A DNA stretch of 64,000 nucleotides from the NCBI RefSeq assembly GCF_009826975.1, contig NZ_WUMO01000008.1, forward strand, positions 165,854 to 229,853, written 5' to 3'. The position numbers and the translations under genes were made by a program. The stretch comes from Flavobacterium sp. HBTb2-11-1. Its GTDB lineage: Bacteria; Bacteroidota; Bacteroidia; Flavobacteriales; Flavobacteriaceae. How positions within the stretch are numbered: the stretch's first letter is position 1; every line of letters starts with the position of its first letter. Shown here piece by piece: positions 1 to 8,390 of this stretch. The notes under the pieces were generated by a model. That model searched no databases. It saw only the letters and a list, made by a program, of their open reading frames with translations, and was not told the origin of the DNA.

Positions 1-736
1 CCCAAGGACCTGTTATAGCATTTGCTCTGTGTATGATTACGGTACGTATGCCATTTTTTGGCCAGCATATATTAAACAGATAATATTTCCCTTTAATTTT
101 AAAAAGCTGCGATCCTTCTGCAGGAAGCATAATATCGCTTTGTGCAGGCGCATTGGCATTTTCTATTAATACTTTCTTGGTTTCTTCTTTTACTCCTGAT
201 AAATCCTCTTTTAATTCGATTATTTGAAGTTTTCCGCCTCCCCAAACGAGGTAGACTTTGCCATTATCATCAAAAAAGAGAGAGTGATCGTGATAAGAAT
301 TGTTTAAGACAATCTTTTTCCAAGGGCCTTTTTCAATATCTTTTGTAGAAAAAATATAGGTTTTGCCTGTTGTTCCCGAAAAAGTGCTCACATAATACAT
401 TCCGTTATGATAGCGTAGACTGCTCGCCCAAGAACCTCGCCCGTAATCATTTTTTCCATGATCCAGATTCAGTCGGTCATCATTATCTTCTAAAGTTTGG
501 TACGCATAATTGACCAGATGCCAATTGACTAAATCGCTAGATTTCATAATCGGAACTCCAGGGTTCATGTGCATGGTTGTACTGCTCATATAATAAGTGT
601 CCTTAACCCTAATTACAGATAAATCAGGAACATCTGCAAAAATAATGGGATTCTTAGCTTTGTCCTTTTGCGCATGACCTGTCAGGATAGTCAAGCCAAT
701 CGCAAGAACCGTATATATAAAATCTTTTGTTTTCAT
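1..736 (-). CDS. GH43 family glycosidase, 3' end cut by window edge
   Basis: This frame opens at ATG 736 and runs off the left edge without a stop, giving about 245 N-terminal residues. The first 22 residues (MKTKDFIYTVLAIGLTILTG, then HAQ) form a signal peptide. The mature part shows the five-bladed beta-propeller pattern of GH43: a PDLSVIRVKDTYYM segment carrying the catalytic-base Asp, then MNPGVPIMKSSDLVNWHLV, a HDHSLFFDDNG segment with the second Asp, and an LPAEGSQLFKIKGKYYL segment with the likely acid Glu. The pattern recalls subfamily 12-type arabinofuranosidases, but subfamily and substrate are inferred. It is the last visible gene of the xylan operon, 244 bp after the GH127-like gene, with a 22-bp inverted repeat in that gap. 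A C-terminal lectin-like domain, if present, lies outside the window. Confidence 0.85.
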   Translation of the reverse strand, partial: MKTKDFIYTVLAIGLTILTGHAQKDKAKNPIIFADVPDLSVIRVKDTYYMSSTTMHMNPGVPIMKSSDLVNWHLVNYAYQTLEDNDDRLNLDHGKNDYGRGSWASSLRYHNGMYYVSTFSGTTGKTYIFSTKDIEKGPWKKIVLNNSYHDHSLFFDDNGKVYLVWGGGKLQIIELKEDLSGVKEETKKVLIENANAPAQSDIMLPAEGSQLFKIKGKYYLFNICWPKNGIRTVIIHRANAITGPW

Positions 737-806
737 AGTTGTTTTCGTTTTTCTAAAAAATATCAGACGGAAAATATTATGTATTAATTCATCTATTGCA
801 TAGTTT

Positions 807-924
807 TTTTAAACACATAGAAACATAGCTTTTAGGTAATTAATATAGAACTATGTGTTAAAGCTAGCTTTTTCTATACTCTTAAGCAGAAGCAATGAAA
901 ATCTATGTTTCTATGTGTTTAAAA
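807..924. repeat. Perfect 22-bp inverted repeat, 74-bp spacer
   Basis: The arms at 807-828 and 903-924 are exact reverse complements built around ACACATAGAAACATAG. The spacer holds a further partial copy, CTATGTGTTA, at 851-860. It lies between two same-strand PUL genes, so the transcript could fold into a long stem. It may be a dispersed intergenic repeat, a processing site or an attenuator for the downstream GH43 gene. The symmetry is visible directly; any function is inferred. Confidence 0.8.
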
Positions 925-980
925 TAAATTTTGCCGCGTTTCACCCAACTGGTTGAATTTTATTTTAATTCCCACAAATA

Positions 981-3263
981 TTAATTCGTGACAATTCTAA
1001 GCTGAGCAAACTTTGGACTTACTTTCCCTTCTTTTGCCAAAATTTTAATGTTCAATACTTCGGCATTTTCTATTTTTATTTTGACTGTTTTTTTATCAGA
1101 AGCGGCTATTACTGCTGGTTTTTCATTAATCAAAATAGTAGTATTATCGCTGTTGAATTCGTCCAAAACGCTGATCTGCAAAATCTGGCCTTTTTTGTTT
1201 TTATTCAGCATTTGATACGAAATATAAGCGCGTGTATTGCGCCAGAACTTCCCATCCTCGTAACCCGAATTGCTTTTTTCTCCCTTATACAAATGATCTA
1301 CTTCTGGCTGCTGCTCTCCACAATTTATTTTATCTATTGTTTTGGCTTCAAGCGCCATCGCTTCAATTTCCTGCTTCTTCAGCAACTCCTGTTTTTCTTT
1401 ATATTCTTCTTTGGAATACGTCTGAAAATACATTTGATAACGGGCATCGTGCACTTCAAAAAAGGGCTCCAATTCTAATGAATCTAAGCTATATCTTAAG
1501 TTCGCTGTTTCTTTAAGTTTTGATATATAATCTGCCTTATCCCCAACCAAGGCATAGGCTTTATCAAGCGGAATAAATTTTCCTCTTGCAGCGTGTCCCA
1601 TTCTACTGTCATCTGCAAACAAGCCGTCTAATCCTTCTGTCGAAGTTTTGGCCGCCAGCACAATTGGCCCTTTGACAAATGCACTCCAATTGGAACCGTC
1701 TGGCAGATTTTCTAAATGTAGCGTTGTTTGAAATCTCACTGCTATTTTATCTCCTGATTTCCATTTTCTTGAAATCGCAACATATTCAGAAGATTTAGAG
1801 ATTATTTTTTGTTCTTTTCCGTTAATGAATATTGCAAAACTTTCGGCCCATTTTGGGTAACGGATATTCAAAGCGAAGGTTTTTGCTTTTTTAAGTTTTA
1901 AAACTAATTCTGTCTGATTTTCATAAGGGAATTTTGTGGTTTGCTCGAGTTCTATTTCTTTTTCTTTCCATTTTAAAATTGAAGGAATAAAAAGATTTAC
2001 AAAAAGATCATTTTGTGTATGGCTGTAAATTAATTCTCCATATTTCGTATGATTTTCAAGTCCTGTTCCTACACAGCACCACATGCTTGTCTGAGGCTGA
2101 GAATACACGCGGTAATGATTTGGGCGAATAGGCGTAAAATACACAAAACCTCCTTTTTCTGGATGTTGGCTCGAAAGGATATGATTGTAAAGTGTTTTTT
2201 CGTAAAAATCCAGATAATGCACATCATTTTTATCGAGAAACAAAGCTTTAGCAAGACGTTCCATATTGTACGAATTGCAGGTTTCTGGCCCTTCATTCGA
2301 TTTTACCATACCGCTGAAATCGTTAACAGGATTAAAATGTTCTGCAACACTGTTTCCTCCAAAGGCAACTGTTCGTTTTTGGGTCACATTATCCCAAAAA
2401 TATTGCACACCATCTGACCATTCTTTATTATCAGAAAGAGCTGCAATCTTTTCAAAACCAACCACTTTTGGTATTTGAGTATTAGCGTGAAGTCCTGTGA
2501 GTTTGTCTTCTTTTTGCAGTAACGGATTTAATAAAGCTTTATGCGATAATTTTTCGGCGGTTTCAAGGTGTTTTTTGTCTTTTGTAATGATATACAAATC
2601 GGCAAAAGATTCATTTATTCCTCCATGCTCTGTTGCCAAAACTTTCTGGATCTGTTCATCAGAAAGCGGACGGATTAATTCTATAAACCAGTCTCCAAGT
2701 TTTATTACTATATTTTTTGCTTGCTCACCTCCGGTGTATTGATAAGCATCAATTAAACCAGCAAAAAGTTTGTGAATGTTATAAATAGGAACCCAAGTAT
2801 TGTTGAGTCCAAAACTGCTTCCATCAATATCTCCTTTATGGATTCGATCCCAAAAAACTTTGCCTTGCGGAATACCCCCAACATAACCGTTCCCGTTTTT
2901 AGCCTGACAGCGCGCCAATTCTGAAAGCATATAGTCTAATCTATCTTTAAGCTCTTTGTTTCCAGTAGATGCATACATCAAAGCTAAAGCTGAAAGGTAA
3001 TGTCCGCCAATATGTCCATCCAATCCTATACTTTCCCAATTGCCATAACGATCTGCCTTTGGCGGAAGCCCAGATTCTAATAAATAAGGCGCTAGAAGTT
3101 TGTCAGGATCTAAAGCTAAAATATACTTTAGATCTACATTTTGAGCATTTTTAAATGGCCCTTCTTTTAGTTTTACTTCGCTTAAATCAAATAACTTCAT
3201 TTGAGCCGATACATTGGCTCCCATCAATAAGGCGAATAGGTAAAATAAAATGTTGTTTTTCAT
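981..3263 (-). CDS. GH127/GH146-type beta-L-arabinofuranosidase (DUF1680)
   Basis: A 760-residue exported glycosidase; residues 1-21 (ending VSAQ) are a signal peptide. The family has an (alpha/alpha)6 barrel and a zinc-bound cysteine nucleophile. In the characterised GH127 enzyme HypBA1 the metal site is E338, C340, C417 and C418. Here the matching motifs are NEGPETCNSYN (E327, C329) and MWCCVGTGLE (C396, C397), so the site looks intact. After the barrel come beta-rich accessory domains to about residue 760, as in Bacteroides GH146 proteins; the GH127/GH146 split cannot be decided by eye. The expected activity is release of terminal beta-L-Araf. That linkage is known from hydroxyproline-rich glycoproteins, RG-II and arabinan ends rather than ordinary xylan, which makes its place here notable. 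It lies 18 bp downstream of the GH95 gene. Confidence 0.88.
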   Translation of the reverse strand: MKNNILFYLFALLMGANVSAQMKLFDLSEVKLKEGPFKNAQNVDLKYILALDPDKLLAPYLLESGLPPKADRYGNWESIGLDGHIGGHYLSALALMYASTGNKELKDRLDYMLSELARCQAKNGNGYVGGIPQGKVFWDRIHKGDIDGSSFGLNNTWVPIYNIHKLFAGLIDAYQYTGGEQAKNIVIKLGDWFIELIRPLSDEQIQKVLATEHGGINESFADLYIITKDKKHLETAEKLSHKALLNPLLQKEDKLTGLHANTQIPKVVGFEKIAALSDNKEWSDGVQYFWDNVTQKRTVAFGGNSVAEHFNPVNDFSGMVKSNEGPETCNSYNMERLAKALFLDKNDVHYLDFYEKTLYNHILSSQHPEKGGFVYFTPIRPNHYRVYSQPQTSMWCCVGTGLENHTKYGELIYSHTQNDLFVNLFIPSILKWKEKEIELEQTTKFPYENQTELVLKLKKAKTFALNIRYPKWAESFAIFINGKEQKIISKSSEYVAISRKWKSGDKIAVRFQTTLHLENLPDGSNWSAFVKGPIVLAAKTSTEGLDGLFADDSRMGHAARGKFIPLDKAYALVGDKADYISKLKETANLRYSLDSLELEPFFEVHDARYQMYFQTYSKEEYKEKQELLKKQEIEAMALEAKTIDKINCGEQQPEVDHLYKGEKSNSGYEDGKFWRNTRAYISYQMLNKNKKGQILQISVLDEFNSDNTTILINEKPAVIAASDKKTVKIKIENAEVLNIKILAKEGKVSPKFAQLRIVTN

Positions 3264-3281
3264 TATAGATTGAATTTGAAT

Positions 3282-5756
3282 TTATTGAAAGTAAAAAGTA
3301 TAAGTTTTCCCTTTTTCTGTCATGATATCATACAAATAAGATGCTTTAATATTCAGCAATTGAATGTTTGAATCTTTAGAAATAATTGGTTTTTCGGTTT
3401 CCTCTACCTCATAAAATAGATTTGGGTTTACACCTGATGCTACTTTCAAATTTTTATTCTTTTTTAGAATAAGCTCATTAGGAGTTCTTAATCTTAGATT
3501 GCCGCCAAGATTAGAATAAATGTTTAAAGCGATTACTTTTCCATTTTTCCACTTTAAATCTTTTATTTCAAAACCTCCTCTTGCTTTTAAACCGCTTATT
3601 GATCCGTATTCTTTTAAAGCATCAGGTAAAGCAGGAAGCAGATGAATTGCTCCATCTGAACTTTGCATAAGCATCTCGGTAATACCGGAAGTACAGCCAA
3701 AATTACCATCGATCTGAAATGGCGGATGCGCATCAAAAAGATTATTATAAGTTCCTCCGCCTTCGTGATTTACGCCAAGCGGTGTCAACTGATTTTGAAT
3801 TAAGCTGTAGGCATGATTTCCATCCTGCATTTTTGCCCACCAGTTTACTTTCCAGCCCATGCTCCATCCTGTAGACACATCGCCTCTTTGCTGCAGTGTA
3901 TTTTTTGCAGCTGCAAAAAGCTCTGGAGTTCTGTAAGCCGAAATCTGATTGGACGGATACAAACCATATAAATGTGAAATATGGCGGTGATTATCTTTCG
4001 GATCATCCACATCATCAAGCCATTCCTGCAGCTGATTGTATTTTCCTATCTGCATCGGAGGCAGTTTTTTCCTCAATATTCTAAGACTATCTGCAAATTC
4101 TTTGTCTTTCTGTAAAACTTCAGAAGCTTTTATCAGCGTACTAAAAACATCAAATACAATTTGATTGTCCATAGTAGAACCTGCTGTCATTGCCGAATTT
4201 TGATGTGCCTTTGGAGTGTTTTCAGGTGAATTTCCAGGTGCTACGACCAGCCATCCGTTTGCAGGGTCTTCAACAAGAAAGTCAGCATAAAAAAGAGCTG
4301 CTCCTTTTAATATTTTGTAAGCCGATTTTAAATATGCTGTATCTCCGGTATATAAATAATGTTCCCAAACGTGCTGGCTCAGCCATCCTCCGCCTGCATT
4401 CCACACTCCCCACGTGGCGCCATCAACTGCGCCATTAACTCTCCAGATATCGGTATTATGATGCGCCATCCAGCCTCTCGCTCCATACATTACTTTTGCT
4501 GTTTCCTGTCCTGTCTCCGAAAGCTCTTGAATCATTTTCAGCAAAGGTTCATGCATTTCAGAAAGGTTTGTTTTTTCGGCTGGCCAGTAATTCATTTCTG
4601 TATTAATATTGATGGTGTATTTGCTATCCCACGCTGGTGCCATGCTGCGATTCCAGATTCCCTGCAGATTTGCGGGCTGTCCGCCAGGCTGAGAAGATGA
4701 AATTAATAGATACCTTCCGTACTGATAATACAAGGTTACAAAAGACGGATCCTGTACGTTTCTAAAATTGGACAGTCTTTCATCTGTAGGCAATTTAGCT
4801 TGTTCGGTACTTCCTAAATCCAGTTTAACTCTTTTGAAATATTTTTGATAAGCTGCTATATGAGCCGTTTTCATCTTATCATAATTTTTGACAAATACTT
4901 TATCTAGATAAGATTTAGCCAATTTATTTTCATCGGCGTTTACATCATTATAATTTACAAAGTTTGAAGCTATAGAAACCATAATAACTACAGAATCAGC
5001 TTTATCGACTTTTAACGCATTATCAGCAGTATTTATACTTCCGCCCTCAATTTTCAATTTTGCCAATGCATTAAACTGAACTTTTCCTTCTACACCTTCA
5101 TGATCACTAGTGTTTCCCCAAAGTGAAATTTCATTATTGTTGTTAAGCGTAATTTTCTGTTTTTTATGTTGCGATGTAAAATCGGCTGTAAATGACAATT
5201 GTCCAGGTTTATCGGCAGAAAGCTTTATAACCAAAACTCTGTCTGCAAAAGAGATAAAAGCTTCTCTCGTAAAAGTTACTCCATTTATTTTATACCTTGT
5301 TTTTGCAACCGCAGTCTCAATATCCAGTTCACGGTAATAATCAGAATACTTTTCATCTGAGAAATTCAGCTCCAGATTCCCCACAGGCTGAAACATCTGC
5401 CCATGAGATTTTTTGGTAATGATAGCCTCATTGATCAGTTTTTCAGCTTTTTGGTATTCGCCTTGAAAAAGAAATTGTCTTATCTGCTCAAGAGCTTCTT
5501 TCGCTTTCGGATTGTCATTTCGGTTAGGACTTCCGCTCCAGACTGTGCTTTCATTCAGCTGAAAAATTTCTTTTCCGACATTTCCATAAACCATGGCACC
5601 CTGAAAGCCATTTCCTATTGGCAAGGCATTTTCCCAAACACCCCCGGAAGGAGTTTTATACCAAAGCTTTAGATCTGATTTCTCTTGAGCGAATATAGAT
5701 ATCGAGAAGAAAAACAGAAGATTAAACAAATGCTTTTTCATATTTTTTTTAGCCAT
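3282..5756 (-). CDS. GH95 alpha-L-galactosidase or alpha-L-fucosidase
   Basis: An 824-residue GH95 protein with a signal peptide to about residue 24 (ISIFAQ). It starts with an LWYKTPSGGVWENALPIGNG beta-sandwich segment, and the (alpha/alpha)6 barrel follows. The catalytic asparagine pair known from Bifidobacterium AfcA (N421, N423) maps to N383 and N385 in KYTININTEMNYW. The general acid probably maps to E512 (GNSPEN), and D766 of AfcA to D683 (QIDGNFG). Two residues before the first Asn, AfcA has His419, which packs against the fucose methyl group. Here it is Thr381, and Thr at this site is the feature I recall for the Bacteroides ovatus xylan enzyme with alpha-L-galactosidase activity. With the xylan context, alpha-L-galactosidase is the better guess. 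The gene is 37 bp after the GH115 gene. Confidence 0.9.
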   Translation of the reverse strand: MAKKNMKKHLFNLLFFFSISIFAQEKSDLKLWYKTPSGGVWENALPIGNGFQGAMVYGNVGKEIFQLNESTVWSGSPNRNDNPKAKEALEQIRQFLFQGEYQKAEKLINEAIITKKSHGQMFQPVGNLELNFSDEKYSDYYRELDIETAVAKTRYKINGVTFTREAFISFADRVLVIKLSADKPGQLSFTADFTSQHKKQKITLNNNNEISLWGNTSDHEGVEGKVQFNALAKLKIEGGSINTADNALKVDKADSVVIMVSIASNFVNYNDVNADENKLAKSYLDKVFVKNYDKMKTAHIAAYQKYFKRVKLDLGSTEQAKLPTDERLSNFRNVQDPSFVTLYYQYGRYLLISSSQPGGQPANLQGIWNRSMAPAWDSKYTININTEMNYWPAEKTNLSEMHEPLLKMIQELSETGQETAKVMYGARGWMAHHNTDIWRVNGAVDGATWGVWNAGGGWLSQHVWEHYLYTGDTAYLKSAYKILKGAALFYADFLVEDPANGWLVVAPGNSPENTPKAHQNSAMTAGSTMDNQIVFDVFSTLIKASEVLQKDKEFADSLRILRKKLPPMQIGKYNQLQEWLDDVDDPKDNHRHISHLYGLYPSNQISAYRTPELFAAAKNTLQQRGDVSTGWSMGWKVNWWAKMQDGNHAYSLIQNQLTPLGVNHEGGGTYNNLFDAHPPFQIDGNFGCTSGITEMLMQSSDGAIHLLPALPDALKEYGSISGLKARGGFEIKDLKWKNGKVIALNIYSNLGGNLRLRTPNELILKKNKNLKVASGVNPNLFYEVEETEKPIISKDSNIQLLNIKASYLYDIMTEKGKTYTFYFQ

Positions 5757-5793
5757 TTTAATATTCTTTTATCTGACAAAAGACTTTCAAAAC

Positions 5794-8322
5794 TTATTCA
5801 ACTGCCCTTTCGCTTTCAGGAGCTCCTAAATAAGAAGGTTTTAAACCTCCTGTATCGATTAGTATTTTTTGAAGCACAATTCCTGGGTCTAAAACTCTAA
5901 AACGAAGTGTATGCTTCCCTGACTTCAGAATAGTGTGTTTAGTTTCAGAATGAATCATATGCTCTGCCTGCCATTTTCCTAATTCTCCTTTATAATGTCC
6001 ATTGAAATTTACAAGCTGCGGTTTCTCTCCGTCAAAAGATATTTCATATCGAAGCCCTTTATTGCTGTTAAAATTCAGTGTTGGCGCCAATAAAAGTTCT
6101 ACTTTAAATTCTCCCGTTGAAGTAAAATGGACTGCATATTCTACAAAGACATGATCTTCTGCTGTTGGGTAAATATTTTGCGGAAATGTCGTTATGCCAC
6201 TCAGTGTTTTTCCAAAATCTGGAATTACTTCCCAATGTACTTTTTTCGAATTATTCATTTTAGAAAAATGGGCTGCATGAATCGATACATAACCATCTTT
6301 CTCTATAAAAACTTTCGGAACAACAATTTCGCTATCCGAAAGATATTTTACCTCTGGAAGAATATTTTTAGGACCATCGTGCCAAGCTTTATAACCTATG
6401 CGCATTTGATCCATCATATGAGGCCATTTTCCTCCTGCGATTTCATTATTATATTTGTTTTGAAGAACAGAATCGCGTTCAAATTTTACTTTAACCTCAT
6501 CTGCATAATAATTGGCTAGACTATTTTTTTCTGTTGCGAGTTTTTTATTTTTTGCCTGTGCAAAATACATTTCATAAAGATTGCAGCAAGCGTCTATTGG
6601 ATATAAAATCAGCTGAAAGTAAGCGTCTTTAGATTCATTAGGAAGTTCGTTGTAAATTCTATAAGCATCCAATGCCAAGTTTTTATAATCATTAACGACA
6701 TTTTCAAATTCGTTATAATTTTCTAAAGAATAGGTTTTGCTGTCCAACATTTCTGGAGTAACACGACGATTAAATTTCGGATAGGTATTTAATAATCGAG
6801 CAATTTCTTTAGAATATTTGCTTCCAAACTGTTCTGCTGCCCAACTTTCTGTGTATCGGAAAAGATTCTGAGAGTTGAAGCTTGTAGGATTCCAAGCCAT
6901 ATCTAAAAAGAAGTTTATTGGAAATTCCATTGGTTTTAAATCGCCAACATTCACAATCCAGACTTTATCGACTCCATTTTCGTAGCTCAGATTCATCTGT
7001 TCCCAAACCCTTTGTATCGGGCTTATGTTTATCCATTTTGAATTTCTTGGACCTCCAACATAGTCAAAATGATAATACATTCCGTAACCTCCTTTATGCA
7101 AGGGTTTAGAAAGATCTGGAAGTTTGCGGACATTTCCCCAATTGTCATCGCAAAATAAAAGAATGACATCATCAGGAACTCGCATTCCCTGATCGTAATA
7201 ATCTTGAACCTCTTTGTACAAAGCCCAAACCTGAGGTGTTTTATTGGCGCTTTGCCCTGTTTCTTTCTCAATAATTTTGCGCTGTTCTTTTACAATATTT
7301 TCCAGCAGACTTATATTGGTGCCTTCGCTCATTGCCTCGTCTCCATCGCCACGCATCCCAATAGTTACCAGTTTTTCCCAATTTTTGCTTCGCTGAATCC
7401 CCGTTTTCCAGAATTCGTCTAAAACAGTTTTGTTTTTGGAATAGTCCCAAACATTCGGCAAATTATTTTTTTTAATATAACGTCGCCAGTCGGTTTGTGC
7501 CAAAGCCATTGGTTCATGGTGAGAAGTTCCCATTACAATCCCCATCTCATTTGCTAGAGGCCCGCTCGCCACATCATCGTCATAAAATGCATTTCCCCAC
7601 ATCGCAGGCCACATATAATTGCCCTTTAGCCTAAGTACTAATTCAAAAACTTTTTCATAAAACTTGCTATTAAAACCGCCAAAAGTAGCTTTTGCCCAGC
7701 CACTCAATGCTGGTGCTTCATCATTAAGGAAAATGCCTCGGTACTTTACAGCTGGTTCTCCATCTGTGTACATCCCTTTAATGAAATAAATGTTTTCTTT
7801 CTGTTTTACAGGCACATCAGCCCAGTAATACCAAGGAGAAACGCCAATCTGTTTCGATAATTCATAAATTCCGTAAATCGTACCGCGTTTGTCGCTTCCT
7901 GCAATTACGAGCGCTTCGTCTACACCTTTAAAAGGACTTCTAACGTGTTGTATGATGAATTTTTCATTCTTCCCTTTGAGTTCTTTTCCTTCGATTTTTT
8001 TCTGTTTAATTAAATCATCAATAACAGAATTAGATCCGATCGTTCCAATGATAATGAGCGGTGATGATGCATTAGGATTTTGGTTTAAAATAAGCGGACG
8101 CTGGCCTGTAACTTTTTCAAAATCGGACTGTAGATTATGTACAGCTCGCAAAATGCCTGCATCTAAATTTGAATTTATCCAAAAAGAAAGTGACAGCGAT
8201 TTTTCTTTCAGCACCATAACATTCTGGCTTTTATCTTCTGTTATAAAAGGCTGAGAAGCTTTTGATAGCGTACTTGCTAAAACAAAAATCAAGGCGTATA
8301 TAAATTTCAAATAGTTTTTCAT
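5794..8322 (-). CDS. GH115 xylan alpha-1,2-glucuronidase
   Basis: An 842-residue protein that removes (4-O-methyl-)glucuronic acid from xylan, including internal residues in this family. The hallmark block YRGIFLNDEAPALSGWAKAT is followed by FGGFNSKFYEKVFELVLRLK and NYMWPAMWGNAFYDDD, with GTSHHEP and WALYKEVQDYYDQGMRVPDD further on. This order is typical of GH115. The C-terminal 200 residues look like the beta-rich domain that completes the family's fold. I chose ATG 8322 (MKNYLKFIYALIFVL) over the in-frame ATG at 8343, because it puts the signal peptide (ending near SKA) directly at the N-terminus. The gene lies 68 bp after the triple esterase. It is the clearest evidence that the locus targets glucuronoxylan. 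Confidence 0.93.
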   Translation of the reverse strand: MKNYLKFIYALIFVLASTLSKASQPFITEDKSQNVMVLKEKSLSLSFWINSNLDAGILRAVHNLQSDFEKVTGQRPLILNQNPNASSPLIIIGTIGSNSVIDDLIKQKKIEGKELKGKNEKFIIQHVRSPFKGVDEALVIAGSDKRGTIYGIYELSKQIGVSPWYYWADVPVKQKENIYFIKGMYTDGEPAVKYRGIFLNDEAPALSGWAKATFGGFNSKFYEKVFELVLRLKGNYMWPAMWGNAFYDDDVASGPLANEMGIVMGTSHHEPMALAQTDWRRYIKKNNLPNVWDYSKNKTVLDEFWKTGIQRSKNWEKLVTIGMRGDGDEAMSEGTNISLLENIVKEQRKIIEKETGQSANKTPQVWALYKEVQDYYDQGMRVPDDVILLFCDDNWGNVRKLPDLSKPLHKGGYGMYYHFDYVGGPRNSKWINISPIQRVWEQMNLSYENGVDKVWIVNVGDLKPMEFPINFFLDMAWNPTSFNSQNLFRYTESWAAEQFGSKYSKEIARLLNTYPKFNRRVTPEMLDSKTYSLENYNEFENVVNDYKNLALDAYRIYNELPNESKDAYFQLILYPIDACCNLYEMYFAQAKNKKLATEKNSLANYYADEVKVKFERDSVLQNKYNNEIAGGKWPHMMDQMRIGYKAWHDGPKNILPEVKYLSDSEIVVPKVFIEKDGYVSIHAAHFSKMNNSKKVHWEVIPDFGKTLSGITTFPQNIYPTAEDHVFVEYAVHFTSTGEFKVELLLAPTLNFNSNKGLRYEISFDGEKPQLVNFNGHYKGELGKWQAEHMIHSETKHTILKSGKHTLRFRVLDPGIVLQKILIDTGGLKPSYLGAPESERAVE

Positions 8323-8390
8323 CAGGTATTTTTTATCATTCATTTCAGATTCAGCTTATTTTAGATCAAAATCTTTGATTCTGCTTTGTG

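Noticed and set aside
2049..2417. Plus-strand open frame of 122 codons inside the GH127-like gene
   Set aside because: It lies wholly antisense to a gene with strong family motifs and has no sensible composition. Similar antisense frames at 4359-4700, 6127-6519, 7889-8254 and 40728-41099 were rejected for the same reason.
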